Origin: Segniliparus rotundus DSM 44985
Lineage (GTDB): Bacteria > Actinomycetota > Actinomycetes > Mycobacteriales > Mycobacteriaceae
Assembly: GCF_000092825.1 (NCBI RefSeq)
Contig: NC_014168.1
Span: 2,409,946 to 2,473,945 of the forward strand
Length of the DNA: 64,000 nt
Reading direction: 5' to 3'
Part shown: positions 41,507 through 51,591 of the stretch, one piece after another
Layout: the number at the start of each line of letters is the position of its first letter
Numbering within the stretch: the stretch's first letter is position 1
Position numbers and translations under genes: made by a program
The notes under the pieces: generated by a model
What the model saw: only the letters and a program-made list of their open reading frames with translations
What the model was told of the DNA's origin: nothing
Databases searched by the model: none

Positions 41507-42318
41507 CAGAACTGCGGGTTCACGATCCTGCCCCAGGTGCTCTTGTTGCCCCAGATGTTCTGGCGCAGGCCTTCGAGCTGAAGAATCTGCGAGTGGTCGA
41601 CGAAGAGGTTGACCTCGTTGCCGTAGTTCTTGATGTACCACTCGAACACCAGCGGGTCGGCGGACTCGAACATCACATGCTCCAAACCCACGCCGTTGAT
41701 GATCTGGGCGACAGCGCCGGTGTTCCAGTTGGCCACGTTCTCCGTGATGCCCTCTGACTCGATCATGATGATGTCCGCCCCGGCGTCCAAGGCGCGTTTG
41801 GCCCGTTCGATGAGGTCGCCGACGTCCTTCTTGCCTTCGGCGGCAAGCTCGGCCTCGGTGGAGTCCCCGCCGGAGCCGAACTGGATGCCGAGTTCGGGTT
41901 TGGCCTTCAATCCCGCCTTTTTGACCTTCTCCACCAGGCGCAAGAGCCCGGAGGTCGGCACCGAGATGAAGCCCGTGGAGATCTCAATGACGTCGAAGCC
42001 GACCTCTTTGGCCTCTTTGAGGTATTGGTCGACGTATTGGACGCCGTAGCGGAGCACCGTTTCGATCCAACCGCCGGAGGAGATGTACGCCCCGTGCTTG
42101 TGCGCGATGTCCGAGAAAGCGCGCACCTGCTCTTTCGGCAGCAGGGCGAACGAGCCGCCCGCCCATTTCACGCCGTCGACCCATTCGCCCGCGACTTCGA
42201 GGACGTCTTCGAGATGGCGGACGCCGTATGTGGAGTAGTACGGCCCCCTGACCTCGGTGAGGCCGAAGGAGCGAGGCTTGGCGGGGCGGGAAGCGCGCGG
42301 GATGAAATCGAATGACAT
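41506..42318 (-). CDS. ComA-like (phosphosulfolactate synthase-family) protein, 270 aa
   Basis: A TIM-barrel with the ComA-family pattern: GGSFALLPKEQVRAF, YISSGGWIETVL, FDVIEISTGFISVP, VKPELGIQFGSGGD in KAGLKAKPELGIQFG form, and DIIMIESEGITENV. ComA adds sulfite to phosphoenolpyruvate in coenzyme M synthesis, but bacterial relatives act in other sulfonate or unknown pathways. ATG 42318 lies 90 bases downstream of the MmgE/PrpD stop on the same strand, so they form one operon behind an iron box. Substrate unknown. Confidence 0.8.
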   Translation of the reverse strand: MSFDFIPRASRPAKPRSFGLTEVRGPYYSTYGVRHLEDVLEVAGEWVDGVKWAGGSFALLPKEQVRAFSDIAHKHGAYISSGGWIETVLRYGVQYVDQYLKEAKEVGFDVIEISTGFISVPTSGLLRLVEKVKKAGLKAKPELGIQFGSGGDSTEAELAAEGKKDVGDLIERAKRALDAGADIIMIESEGITENVANWNTGAVAQIINGVGLEHVMFESADPLVFEWYIKNYGNEVNLFVDHSQILQLEGLRQNIWGNKSTWGRIVNPQF

Positions 42319-42408
42319 AGCAGTGCTCTTTCTTGTGTTGCAAGGCGGCAGAGCCGCAATGGGGTCGGCGACCCGGCCCGCGTCTCGCAAGACCGGGCCG
42401 CCAGGGAA

Positions 42409-43833
42409 TTACGCGTGTGCGAGCTCGCGGTCTCGGACCCTGCTGACCTCGCGCAGGAGCGCGGTCAGGTCCGAAACGGCGTGCTCTTCAAGACGGTGGA
42501 CGGTGTGCGCGATGCGCTCGCGCAGATCCTCCGAGGCGAAGGGCGCGGCCAGGTGGTCGAACTTGGCCCTGGCCCGCTCCCAGGTCAACGGGTGGGTGAA
42601 AAAGCCCTCGTAGTCGTCCCGCGAGGCCGAGAAGCGGGTGCCGTTCGCCAGCACCACTTCGAGCTCGGCTGGCAGCTTCGCCGGGAAGGCGGCGGTCAGC
42701 TCCGGGTCGGGCGCGACGGACACCTTCGCGAGCAGATCTTGGACGTCGTCCGCGACGATCCGCTCGGGGGCGTACTGCTCGGGGGTGACCCAGCCGTCCA
42801 AGAGCGCGACCGCGATCATGTACGGCAATGAGTGGTCCGCTTCTTCCTTGGTGCGGATGTGGTGTTTGGAGCCTTCTTCCCCGCCGCCGATGATCGCGTA
42901 GGCGACGTCGAAGGTGCGCAGGCGCACGGACTGCACTGCGTGCACGTTGAAGCCGTCTTGCGCCCGGATGTCGAGCGCGGCGTCGAGCGCAGACTGGGAA
43001 TGGATCTCGGCGTTGTGCTTTTTCACGATGGTCTTCAGGACCGCGTCCAGGCCCTCGGAGCCCCAGTCGATCTCGAACGCTCCGGCGATGGAGTCCTTGA
43101 ACCCCTTGTTGCCCTCGAACACCTCCTCCGGGCCGGTGATGCCCCGTGCGGCGAGCAACGCGGCGAACGCGCCCTCTTTCGCGGTGTTCGGGTACGCCAG
43201 CCCTTTCCAGTGGGAGAGGTTGCCGGTGCGGGTCACCCGCAACGCGTTGTTCGCGGTGCCGGAGATGGCGATGGCGTTGCCGATCTGCTCGGCAGGCAGC
43301 CGCAGCGCCTTCGCCACCGCGGCGGCCGCCGCGTACGCGCCCTGCGTGGTGTGGTCGAAGCCTTTGGCGCGCACCGGGGCCACATCCGAGAGCCGCACAT
43401 GGACCTGGTAGGCGACAGCCAGCGCCGTCAGGAACTCCTTGCCGCTGCCTTGGACGGACTCCGCCGCGCCCAACACCGCCCCAAGATTGTCCGAGGGATG
43501 GTTCGTCTCCCCCTCCCCGATGTAGGAGTCCATGAAGTCGAGGTACCGCGAAAGCGCCCCGTTGTAGAACGCGGCCCGGTCCAGCGACGCGGTCCCGCCG
43601 CCGATCAAGCTGACCGCGGTCCCGCCGAGCGGGCGGTCTGCGTCCAAATCGGACAACAACTCCCGGATCGACACCAGCGGTTGCGCGTCAAGCGCCCCGA
43701 TCGCGACCCCCAGGGTGTCGAGCACTCGGATCTTCAGCTGCTCCAACGCCTCCGGGCCGATCTGATCGAACGACGCTTCCTTGACGAATTCGGCGAGGGA
43801 GAAAACTTCTGTTCGGCCAGGCTCATGGCTCAT
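42409..43833 (-). CDS. MmgE/PrpD-family dehydratase, 474 aa
   Basis: The all-helical MmgE/PrpD fold, with KIRVLDTLGVAIGALDAQP at the N-terminus. HPSDNLGAVLGAAES, FDHTTQGAYAAAAAVAKAL and SGTANNALRVTRTGNLSHWKGLA follow, all family landmarks, together with a lidded C-terminal domain. PrpD is a 2-methylcitrate dehydratase that needs no iron-sulfur cluster. This gene starts 71 bases from an IdeR-type palindrome, so it is probably induced under iron limitation. It is followed by the ComA-like gene. No PrpC is nearby, so the substrate need not be methylcitrate. Confidence 0.85.
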   Translation of the reverse strand: MSHEPGRTEVFSLAEFVKEASFDQIGPEALEQLKIRVLDTLGVAIGALDAQPLVSIRELLSDLDADRPLGGTAVSLIGGGTASLDRAAFYNGALSRYLDFMDSYIGEGETNHPSDNLGAVLGAAESVQGSGKEFLTALAVAYQVHVRLSDVAPVRAKGFDHTTQGAYAAAAAVAKALRLPAEQIGNAIAISGTANNALRVTRTGNLSHWKGLAYPNTAKEGAFAALLAARGITGPEEVFEGNKGFKDSIAGAFEIDWGSEGLDAVLKTIVKKHNAEIHSQSALDAALDIRAQDGFNVHAVQSVRLRTFDVAYAIIGGGEEGSKHHIRTKEEADHSLPYMIAVALLDGWVTPEQYAPERIVADDVQDLLAKVSVAPDPELTAAFPAKLPAELEVVLANGTRFSASRDDYEGFFTHPLTWERARAKFDHLAAPFASEDLRERIAHTVHRLEEHAVSDLTALLREVSRVRDRELAHA

Positions 43834-43903
43834 CGTGGCATTCCTTCTTTCTGAGGAGACCGGCGACGGGCTGCGTGATCGCGCGATATGCGTTCGGGAA
43901 GTA

Positions 43904-43930
43904 TGTATTAGGTAAGGCTTACCTAATACA
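43904..43930. promoter_or_regulatory. IdeR/DtxR-type iron box, perfect 27-bp palindrome
   Basis: The core TTAGGTAAGGCTTACCTAA (43908-43926) matches the actinobacterial IdeR consensus TTAGGTTAGGCTAACCTAA at 17 of 19 positions. The palindrome extends to TGTATTAGGTAAG/CTTACCTAATACA around a central G. It lies 71 bases before the PrpD start and about 145 before the divergent SDR. Fe-IdeR binding here would repress the dehydratase/ComA operon when iron is ample. Confidence 0.8.
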
Positions 43931-44075
43931 TGTGATCGTACGCCCGCGCCTCCCCCGCGTCAAGGGTTTCAGCCGCGCCAGATCGCGCCAACACGGCCGA
44001 AGCGGAGCACGCTCGCCCGTGAGCAGGTCCTCGGTGGTTGAATAGTGTGATCGCACACAATCGAAAGAGGTCGCC

Positions 44076-45125
44076 ATGAAGGTTCTCGTCACCGGCGCGG
44101 GAGGATACGTCGGCGGTCGGCTGGTGCCCGAGCTGCTCTCGCGCGGGCATTCGGTCCGCGCGGCGTTCACCCAGCCCGCCGCCTCGGAGCGGCTCTGGTG
44201 GGCGCAGCGCACGGAGCGCGTGCGGATGGACGTGTTCGACCTGCGCCAAACAGTCGAGGCGCTGCGCGGGGTCGATTGCGTGTACTACCTGATCCACGGG
44301 CTGGGCGGGCGGGACTTCCTCGCCGCCGACCGCGCGGCGGCGAAGAACGCCGCCCGCGCCGCCGCGGAATGCGGGGTGCGCAAGGTCGTGTACCTTTCCG
44401 GCCTGGTGCCGGACGAGCCAGAGCATTCGCTCTCCAAGCACCTCTCCTCGCGGCTGGAGACCGAGCGCATCCTCTCCGAGCAGAGCAACGGCTTCGACAC
44501 GATCACCTTGCGGGCCGCGATCATCCTGGGCTCCGCGTCCACCAGCTTCGAGGTGCTCAAACAAATCTGCGAGCGCATGCCAGCCCTGACCATCCCGGCC
44601 TGGATGCGCTCGCAGGTCCAGCCCATCGCAGTTGTGGACGTCGTGCAGGCGCTCGCGGGAGCCTTGGAAGCCGAGGTCGGCACCCGGCACTACGACATCG
44701 GCGGCCGAGAGCAGATGTCCTACCCGCAGCTGCTGTCCCGGTTTTGCGCGGTCTCTGGCAAGCCCAGGCCGCAGATCGTCGTGCCGCTCGCCCCGGCCAA
44801 GATCGTCTCCTTCCTCGCGTCCCGGCTCGTCGACGTCCCGACAGGCACGGTCGAAGCACTGGTGGAAAGCCTCAAACACGACATGGTCTGCGGGGAGGAC
44901 GACTTCGTCGAGGACCTTTTGCCGCCCGGGCATCAGCTCGTGGAGACCGATGAGGCCATCCGGCGGGCCAACGCCCCCGCCCGCGCCGAGGACCCCGCCG
45001 ACCGCGATCCGCTGGGCCCGCTGCCGCACGACCCCCAGTGGGCGCAAGGAGGAAAAAGCCTCGCGGGCGCGGCGCTCACGCGGGCCTCGTCCATCCTGGA
45101 GAACCTCGCGAGGCCAGCCCGGTGA
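44076..45125 (+). CDS. Atypical SDR (NAD(P)-binding epimerase/NmrA-like), 349 aa
   Basis: The Rossmann start MKVLVTGAGGYVGGRLVPELL is clear. The fold is an atypical short-chain dehydrogenase like UDP-sugar/quinone-binding (NDUFA9-type) proteins (GVDCVYYLIHGLGG, KVVYLSGLVP), without a standard YxxxK. The C-terminal 90 residues are a helical extension ending in a basic segment. AAAGAGG precedes the ATG. GTGTG/CACAC inverted arms (44045-44058) lie upstream and may be an operator. It overlaps the CPBP gene. Confidence 0.78.
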   Translation: MKVLVTGAGGYVGGRLVPELLSRGHSVRAAFTQPAASERLWWAQRTERVRMDVFDLRQTVEALRGVDCVYYLIHGLGGRDFLAADRAAAKNAARAAAECGVRKVVYLSGLVPDEPEHSLSKHLSSRLETERILSEQSNGFDTITLRAAIILGSASTSFEVLKQICERMPALTIPAWMRSQVQPIAVVDVVQALAGALEAEVGTRHYDIGGREQMSYPQLLSRFCAVSGKPRPQIVVPLAPAKIVSFLASRLVDVPTGTVEALVESLKHDMVCGEDDFVEDLLPPGHQLVETDEAIRRANAPARAEDPADRDPLGPLPHDPQWAQGGKSLAGAALTRASSILENLARPAR

Positions 45126-45778
45126 GCCAAGCGCCGGCCCGCGACCGAGGCCGCTGGTCCCCGACGCCCCCCCAAGCCGCCGTTCTCGCCGCGCTGGCGG
45201 CGGGAACGCCCGTGGTCCGTCGCGCCTTGACCCGCCGGCCGGGGAGCCGGGCGTTCACAACATGGGCGGCCATGGTCGCCGCCGTGTGGTTCGCCAGCGG
45301 CGAGGCCGCGGACCGGGCGGCGGGCGGCGTGTCCCGCGAGCGTTGGAATCCGCGCGGGTCGGGGCGCGGGGCGGTTTTCGGCGCGGCGCTCGGCGGGCTG
45401 TTCGTCATCGTCGCCCCGATCGTGCGCCGTTTCCCTGTGCTCGCGCGCTGGGTGGACGCCGTCCTCGCGCACCGGAGTCGCGCCACCGGCCCCGGCGTCG
45501 TGATCCTCGCGCTCGTCGCCGGGGCCGCGGAGGAGCGGTTCTTCCGAGGCCCCGTCTACGACCAAGCGGGCGGGGGGCGGGGGCGCAAGACGCTCGCCAG
45601 CACTGTCCTCTACACCGCCGCCACAGCGGGCACCGGCAATCCCGCCCTGGTCGCCGCCGCGGCGGCGCTGGGCCTTGCCGCCGCGGCTGAACGCGGGCGC
45701 ACCCGCAGCGTCTTTCCCTCGATGGCGCTGCACGCGGCCTGGACCACCACGATGTACTACGCCTTCCCCTCCTCCTGA
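45122..45778 (+). CDS. CPBP/Rce1-type intramembrane protease homologue, 218 aa
   Basis: The hydrophobic protein carries the CPBP motif GAAEERFFRGPVYD (EExxxR, two catalytic Glu) and a later His (MALHAAWT), the signature of CAAX-prenyl-protease-like intramembrane metalloproteases. Several membrane segments are evident (AAVLAALAAGTPVV, AVFGAALGGLFVIVAPIV, VVILALVAG). GTG 45122 overlaps the SDR stop (GTGA), so they are coupled. Bacterial members can act in bacteriocin self-immunity or protein processing. Role here unknown. Confidence 0.8.
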   Translation: MSQAPARDRGRWSPTPPQAAVLAALAAGTPVVRRALTRRPGSRAFTTWAAMVAAVWFASGEAADRAAGGVSRERWNPRGSGRGAVFGAALGGLFVIVAPIVRRFPVLARWVDAVLAHRSRATGPGVVILALVAGAAEERFFRGPVYDQAGGGRGRKTLASTVLYTAATAGTGNPALVAAAAALGLAAAAERGRTRSVFPSMALHAAWTTTMYYAFPSS

Positions 45779-45878
45779 AAGGAACGCCCCCTGTCCGGCA
45801 GCCCCTGGAGAAACAGCGGCGCGCGAGCACGCGGCGCGCGCTCCTGTGGGCGTCAGTGCTGTTTGCGATACTGTGCCC

Positions 45879-48800
45879 ATGGCCCATAAGCCGACCGCGC
45901 GCTCCGCCTCGGAGCGTTTCTCGCCGCCCACGCGAGCGTGGTTGCACGACGCGTTCGGCTCGGCGACCCCGGCCCAGGAAATGGCGTGGGAGTCGATCTC
46001 GGCGGGCGCGAACACCTTGGTGCTCGCGCCGACCGGGTCGGGCAAAACTTTGGCGGGATTCCTGTGGGCCGTCGACCAATTGCTGAGCGAGCCCGGCAAA
46101 GGGACCCGGGTCCTGTACGTCTCGCCGTTGAAATCTTTGACCGCCGACGTCGACCGGAACCTGCGCGCCCCGCTGGTCGGCATCGCGCGCGCCGCGCAGC
46201 GGCTGGGCGAGCCCGAGCCCAAGGTCACCGTGGGCATGCGGACCGGGGACACCACGCCAGCCCAACGTCGCGAGCTGGGCCGCCTGCCGCCGGACATCTT
46301 GTTGACCACCCCGGAGTCGTTGTTCCTCATGCTCACCTCGGCGGCGAAAGACACGCTGCGATCCGTGCGCACCGTGATCGTGGACGAGATCCACGCGATG
46401 GTGAACACGAAACGAGGCGCGCACCTCGCGCTCTCCCTCGAACGGCTCGACAACGCGCTGGAACGTCCCGCCCAACGGATCGGGCTGTCCGCCACCGCCC
46501 GCCCGCCCGAGGAAGTGGCCCGGTTCCTGTCCGGCTCGGCTCCGACAACTGTTGTGGCCCCGCCCGCGCACAAACGGGTCGAGGTCTCGGTCTGCGTCCC
46601 CGTGCCGGACATGACCGACCTCGAGGACAACACGATATGGCCCGCCATTGAGGAGCGGATCGTCGACCTCGTCGAGTCCCATCGCTCCACCATTGTGTTC
46701 GTGAATTCGCGCAGGCTCTCCGAACGCCTGACCACACGCATCAACGAGGTGCACGCCGAACGCGCGGCAGGGCGCGGCGAACCCGAAGCCGCGGAGCGCG
46801 CGCTGGCCCGCACGCACCACGGTTCGGTGAGCAAGGAACAACGCGCCCTCATCGAGGACGACCTGAAAAACGGCGTGCTGAAAGCGGTGGTCGGCACCGC
46901 GAGTTTGGAGCTCGGCATCGACATGGGCTCCGTCGACCTCGTCATCCAAGTCGAATCCCCGCCGTCGGTCGCCAGCGGGCTGCAACGGGTCGGGCGGGCG
47001 GGCCACCAGGTCGGAGAGCTCTCCCGCGGGGTGGTCATCCCGAAACATCGAACGGACCTGCTGCAATGCGCAGTCGCCGCCGAGCAGATGCTCGCTGGCG
47101 CGACCGAGCCGTTGCGCACGCTGGCGAACCCGCTCGACGTGCTGGCGCAACACACTGTCGCGGCGGCCGCGATGGAAGACCTCGACGTCGAGCAGTGGTT
47201 CGACACCGTGCGGCGCAGCGCCCCGTTCACAACCCTGCCGCGCAGCGCGTACGAGGCGACTTTGGACTTGCTCTCGGGCAAATACCCTTCGACGGAGTTC
47301 GCCGAGCTGCGACCGCGATTGGTGTACGACCGCGCCGAAGGCACCCTCGCCGCGCGCCCAGGGGCGCAGCGCCTGGCCGTCACCTCCGGCGGCGCCATCC
47401 CGGACCGAGGCATGTTCGCCGTCTATCTCGCAGCGGGCGACGAGGGCGGGCGCCAGTCCCGAGTGGGCGAGCTGGACGAGGAGATGGTGTACGAGTGCCG
47501 TCCCGGCGACTTCATCACCCTCGGAGCCACCAGCTGGCGGATCACCGACATAGGCCCAGACCGGGTGCTGGTGCTGCCCGCGTTCGGCGAGCCGGCGAAG
47601 TTGCCGTTCTGGCATGGCGAAGGGCCCGGCAGGCCCGCGGAACTCGGCGAGGCGCTCGGCAGGTTCTCCGCTGAGCTGTCCCGTTCGCGCCCCGAGGAGT
47701 TCGAACGGCGCTGCGCCGCGGTGGGGCTGGACCAGAACGCCACCGAGAACCTCCGAGCCCTTTTGGACGAGCAGCAGCGGGCCACCGGCAAACTCCCCAC
47801 CGACACCACCCTGATGGTGGAGCGCTTCCGCGACGAGCTCGGCGACTGGCGGGTGGCGCTGCTGTCCCCCTACGGGATGCGGATGCACGCCCCGTTGGCC
47901 TTGGCGGTGGGGGCGCGGCTGCGCGAGCTCTACGGGGTCGAGGGGCAAGCGACCGCGTTCGACGACGGCGTCGTGGTCCGGGTGCCCGACACCGGGGAGA
48001 GCGCGCCCGGCGCGGAGCTGTTCGTGTTCGAGCCCGACGACATCGACCCCGTCGTGACCGAGCAGATCAGCGGCTCGGCGCTGTTCGCCGCGCGGTTTCG
48101 CGAGTGCGCGGCTCGGGCGCTGCTGCTGCCGCGCCGCGCTCCGGGCAAGCGAGCCCCGCTGTGGTTGCAGCGCCAACGCGCCGCCCAACTGCTCGACGTG
48201 GCCCGCAAATACCAGGACTTCCCCATCGTGCTGGAGACTGCCCGAGAGTGCCTGCAAGACGTGTTCGACCTGCCGCAGCTGACCCGCCTCATGGCACGCG
48301 TCGCGCGCCACGAGGTGCGGCTGCTCACCGTCGAGACCACTGCCCCGTCGCCGTTCGCCGCGGCGCTCATGTTCGGCTACGTCGGCGCGTTCATGTACGA
48401 GGGGGACGTCCCGCTCGCCGAACGACGCGCAGCGGTGCTGTCCTTGGACATGAACCTGCTCGCCGAGCTGCTCGGGCGGATCGACCTGCGCGAGATGCTC
48501 GACCCCCAGGTGCTCGAGAAGACCTTCCAAGAACTGCAACGGCTCGCGCCAGGGCGCCGGGCCCGCGACGCGGAAGGCATTGCCGACCTGCTGCGGGTGC
48601 TCGGCCCGCTCACGGAGGACGAGCTGCGCGCGCGCAGCGAAGACCTCGACGTCGCTGCCGCCGCGGCCGAGCTGGCCGCGGCGCGCCGCACGGTGGCCAT
48701 GTCGTTCGCTGGACGGCGTTGGCATGTCGCCGTGGAGGACGCGGGCAGGCTGCGCGACGGGGTGGGCGCCGCTGTCCCGGCGGGCGTCCCCGGCGCGTTC

Positions 48801-50366
48801 ACCGAGCCGGTCGCCGATCCGTTGCGCGAGATTTTGGGGCGGTACGCGCGCACTCGCGGCCCGTTCACCACAGCAGACGCGGCTGATCGGTTCGGCCTCG
48901 CGCCCCGTGCGGCAGAGGAGGCCCTGCGTCGGCTCGCCGCGCAGGGCGCGCTGGTCCGGGGCGAATTCGTCGTGGCTGACGAAGCCCAACAATGGTGCGA
49001 CAGCGACGTGCTGCGAATACTGCGCAGGCGCTCGCTCGCCGCCGCCCGCGCGCAAGTCGAACCCGTCACCGCCGCCGCCTACGCGCAGTACCTGCCCGCC
49101 TGGCAACGAGTGGCCGATCCGTCGTGCTCCGGCACGGACGGTGTGCTCGCGGTGGTCGAGCAGCTCGCCGGAGCCGCTGTGCCAGCTTCAGCCCTCGAAC
49201 CGCTCGTGCTCGGCCAACGGGTGCGCGACTACCGGCCTGAAATGCTCGACGAGCTCTTCGCCGCAGGCGAGTTGTTGTGGTCCGGCGCTGGCACGATGCA
49301 CGGCAACGACGGCTGGGTCGCCCTGCACTTGGCCGATTGCGCGGCGTTGTCGTTGGCCCCTCCCCCGGAAAGAGAGCTCACCGAAGCCCACCGGGCCATC
49401 TTGGACGCCCTCGGCGGGGAGGGCCGCGGCGGCGGGGGCTTCTTTTTCCGCCAGCTCGTGGACGGCGCGACCGAGTCAGCGGCGCGAGAAGCCCTGTGGG
49501 ATCTGGTCTGGGCGGGCAAAGTCACGAACGACACCTTCGCCCCGGTGCGCGCGCTGCTTGCGGGGTCAGCCCGGAGCAGAAGCGCGCCTGCGGCGCACCG
49601 CCAGCGCCGCAGAGGCTCGCCGGTGCAGTTCCGCGCAAGCCGAGGCCCGGCGCGCGCCGCCGATCCTGTCGTGTCCGGCCGGTGGTCGTCGTTGCCGCAG
49701 CCGGAGCCGAACTCGACTTTGCGGGCCCATTTTTGGGCAGAGCAGCTGCTCGCCCGGCACGGCGTGGTCACAAAAGGCGCGGTCGGCGCAGAGGGCGTGC
49801 CCGGCGGTTTCGCCGCCGTGTACAAAATATTGACCGCGCTGGAAGACTCCGGGCTCTGCCAGCGGGGCTACTTCGTCGAGTCTCTCGGCGGGGCGCAGTT
49901 CACCAGCCCCGCCGCGGTGGACCGGTTGCGTTCCTACCAAGAACTCGCCACAGCGCGGGAGAAACCCCGGGTTGCGCACGTCTTGGCCGCGACAGACCCC
50001 GCCAACCCGTTCGGCGCGGCGCTGCCCTGGCCCGCTCGCGGCGCGGCGGACGACTCGCCGCCGTCGCACCGGCCCGGACGCAGGCCCGGAGCCATAGTGG
50101 TGCTCCACGAAGGCGAACTCGTCTGGTACCTGGAGCGAGGCGGACGTTCCCTGCTCGTGTTCGCGCCCGAAGACGGCCCGCAGCGCGCCGCCGCCGAGGC
50201 GTTGGTGGCGCTGGTGCGCTCCGGCCGCCTGGCCGGGCTCGTCGTCGAGCGGGTGGACGGCGCGTCCTCATTGGGAGCGGATCTGCCCGCCGCGGCCCAG
50301 CGAGCGGCGCGCGCGCTGCTCGAAGCAGGATTCGCCCGAACCCCGCGCGGGCTGCGGCTGCGCTGA
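45879..50366 (+). CDS. lhr: Lhr-type ATP-dependent helicase, 1495 aa
   Basis: A full-length Lhr. The N-terminal helicase core has [42 protein letters not shown], the Walker [13 protein letters not shown] (DEIH box), [14 protein letters not shown] and the RecA2 motifs [18 protein letters not shown] and [13 protein letters not shown]. It is followed by the winged-helix and beta-barrel core and a long Lhr-CTD. Length resembles M. tuberculosis Lhr (about 1510). It translocates 3'-to-5' on ssDNA and unwinds DNA:RNA hybrids. ATG 45879 follows a weak site. It overlaps no other gene. The adjacent nei2 gene (11 bases downstream) matches the mycobacterial gene order and suggests a joint DNA-repair role. 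Confidence 0.95.
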   Translation: MAHKPTARSASERFSPPTRAWLHDAFGSATPAQEMAWESISAGANTLVLAPTGSGKTLAGFLWAVDQLLSEPGKGTRVLYVSPLKSLTADVDRNLRAPLVGIARAAQRLGEPEPKVTVGMRTGDTTPAQRRELGRLPPDILLTTPESLFLMLTSAAKDTLRSVRTVIVDEIHAMVNTKRGAHLALSLERLDNALERPAQRIGLSATARPPEEVARFLSGSAPTTVVAPPAHKRVEVSVCVPVPDMTDLEDNTIWPAIEERIVDLVESHRSTIVFVNSRRLSERLTTRINEVHAERAAGRGEPEAAERALARTHHGSVSKEQRALIEDDLKNGVLKAVVGTASLELGIDMGSVDLVIQVESPPSVASGLQRVGRAGHQVGELSRGVVIPKHRTDLLQCAVAAEQMLAGATEPLRTLANPLDVLAQHTVAAAAMEDLDVEQWFDTVRRSAPFTTLPRSAYEATLDLLSGKYPSTEFAELRPRLVYDRAEGTLAARPGAQRLAVTSGGAIPDRGMFAVYLAAGDEGGRQSRVGELDEEMVYECRPGDFITLGATSWRITDIGPDRVLVLPAFGEPAKLPFWHGEGPGRPAELGEALGRFSAELSRSRPEEFERRCAAVGLDQNATENLRALLDEQQRATGKLPTDTTLMVERFRDELGDWRVALLSPYGMRMHAPLALAVGARLRELYGVEGQATAFDDGVVVRVPDTGESAPGAELFVFEPDDIDPVVTEQISGSALFAARFRECAARALLLPRRAPGKRAPLWLQRQRAAQLLDVARKYQDFPIVLETARECLQDVFDLPQLTRLMARVARHEVRLLTVETTAPSPFAAALMFGYVGAFMYEGDVPLAERRAAVLSLDMNLLAELLGRIDLREMLDPQVLEKTFQELQRLAPGRRARDAEGIADLLRVLGPLTEDELRARSEDLDVAAAAAELAAARRTVAMSFAGRRWHVAVEDAGRLRDGVGAAVPAGVPGAFTEPVADPLREILGRYARTRGPFTTADAADRFGLAPRAAEEALRRLAAQGALVRGEFVVADEAQQWCDSDVLRILRRRSLAAARAQVEPVTAAAYAQYLPAWQRVADPSCSGTDGVLAVVEQLAGAAVPASALEPLVLGQRVRDYRPEMLDELFAAGELLWSGAGTMHGNDGWVALHLADCAALSLAPPPERELTEAHRAILDALGGEGRGGGGFFFRQLVDGATESAAREALWDLVWAGKVTNDTFAPVRALLAGSARSRSAPAAHRQRRRGSPVQFRASRGPARAADPVVSGRWSSLPQPEPNSTLRAHFWAEQLLARHGVVTKGAVGAEGVPGGFAAVYKILTALEDSGLCQRGYFVESLGGAQFTSPAAVDRLRSYQELATAREKPRVAHVLAATDPANPFGAALPWPARGAADDSPPSHRPGRRPGAIVVLHEGELVWYLERGGRSLLVFAPEDGPQRAAAEALVALVRSGRLAGLVVERVDGASSLGADLPAAAQRAARALLEAGFARTPRGLRLR

Positions 50367-50376
50367 GCGGAACCAG

Positions 50377-51141
50377 ATGCCCGAAGGAGACACCGTGTTC
50401 CGCGCCGCGGCGGCGCTGCGTGGCGCGTTGAGCGGAAAAACACTCGTCCGCTGCGACATCCGGGTGCCGAAATACGCCACCGTCGACCTCGCCGGGCACG
50501 TCGTCGACGAAGTCCTCTCCCGAGGCAAGCACCTGTTCATCCGAATCGGACCGGCGAGCGTGCACTCGCACCTCAAAATGGAGGGGGAATGGCGGGTCGT
50601 GGCGCAAAAACCGCGCACCCCGGTGCGCGACTACCGGGTTCGCGCTGTTTTGGCCGCCGCCGACGTGACCGCGCTCGGCCTCGACCTCGGCGTGCTCGAA
50701 GTCCTCGACCGCGCCCGCGACATGGCGGCCGTGTCCCACCTCGGCCCCGACCTCCTCGGCCCCGACTGGGACCCCGAGACCGCCGCAGAGCGGTTGACCG
50801 CGCAACCCGACCGGCCGCTCGCCGAAACGCTTTTGGACCAGCGCGTGATGGCCGGCGTCGGCAACGTGTACTGCAATGAGCTGTGTTTCCTCGTCGGACG
50901 GCTCCCCACTTCGCCGGTCGGGGCCGCGGGCGATCCGGCGCGCCTGGTCGCCCGCGCCCACGCCCTGCTCCGCGCCAACCGTGACCGAGCCCGCAGAACC
51001 ACCACGGGCGACTCGCGGCCTGGCCGCGAACTCTGGGTGTACGGGCGACGGGGGTTGCCCTGCCGCCGATGCGGCACGCCGATCCGATACGACCCGGACG
51101 GGCCGCGCGTGCGGTACTGGTGCCCGTTCTGCCAGCGATGA
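50377..51141 (+). CDS. nei2: Endonuclease VIII-like DNA glycosylase/AP lyase (Nei2)
   Basis: Catalytic Pro2 and Glu3 (MPEGDTVFR) begin the protein, a H2TH-type domain holds [18 protein letters not shown], and a zinc finger closes it with Cys229, Cys232, Cys249 and Cys252 (CRRCG...WCPFC). It removes oxidised pyrimidines and nicks the abasic site by beta,delta-elimination. It follows lhr by 10 bases, as in mycobacteria, so both are likely transcribed together. Length 254 is normal. Confidence 0.94.
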   Translation: MPEGDTVFRAAAALRGALSGKTLVRCDIRVPKYATVDLAGHVVDEVLSRGKHLFIRIGPASVHSHLKMEGEWRVVAQKPRTPVRDYRVRAVLAAADVTALGLDLGVLEVLDRARDMAAVSHLGPDLLGPDWDPETAAERLTAQPDRPLAETLLDQRVMAGVGNVYCNELCFLVGRLPTSPVGAAGDPARLVARAHALLRANRDRARRTTTGDSRPGRELWVYGRRGLPCRRCGTPIRYDPDGPRVRYWCPFCQR

Positions 51142-51591
51142 GCGAGAGCGATCGGCCCGAGGACCCGGACCAAAACCAGGACGCATGGGCGCCGGAGACC
51201 GGCATGGCGCCCTTCGCCTTCGAGCGAAGCCAGAAGGATCGCCGCGGACCGTCTTTCACGAGGGGCATTGTTGTCGGCGAAGGCGTTCCTTCGGCGTCTC
51301 ACCTGGCCGCAATCTGTTTCTTGCGCCTGCACAAGTGTCTCCAACAGGCGTTTTCCCTTGACCGGCTCAGGAAGGACTGGCCCAGGACGACAGCACGGAC
51401 AGTGAGCGCCGCAGGCGCATTGCCGCAAGAGCACTCCGCGGCGGAAAGAGAAATCCGTGCCGCGCTCGCGCACGACCCCTATTCCCGAGAGAGGATGCGC
51501 TGCGGGTTCCTTTTCGCCGAACGACGACGAGCTGCCGACCAGCTGGCTGGTTCCTGCCCGCGGACGCCAAGGGCGGAGACTCCGCCCATGG
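51142..51591. other. 450-bp intergenic region between nei2 and irtB (convergent)
   Basis: No convincing gene is visible. A plus-strand frame starting at 51138 overlaps the nei2 stop, but its product is arginine-rich and unlike any family and it runs antisense into irtB. GGGCGCC (51187-51193) and GGCGCCC (51206-51212) can form a hairpin soon after nei2. Further GC-rich inverted stretches (CTTCG.../...CGAAG near 51212-51230) may also serve as terminators for the convergent transcripts. Confidence 0.5.

Noticed and set aside
45405-49106. Very long minus-strand open frame (over 1200 codons) opposite lhr
   Set aside because: It is a GC-rich antisense shadow of a clearly conserved helicase. Its product is repetitive and Arg/Gly/Gln-rich without domains.
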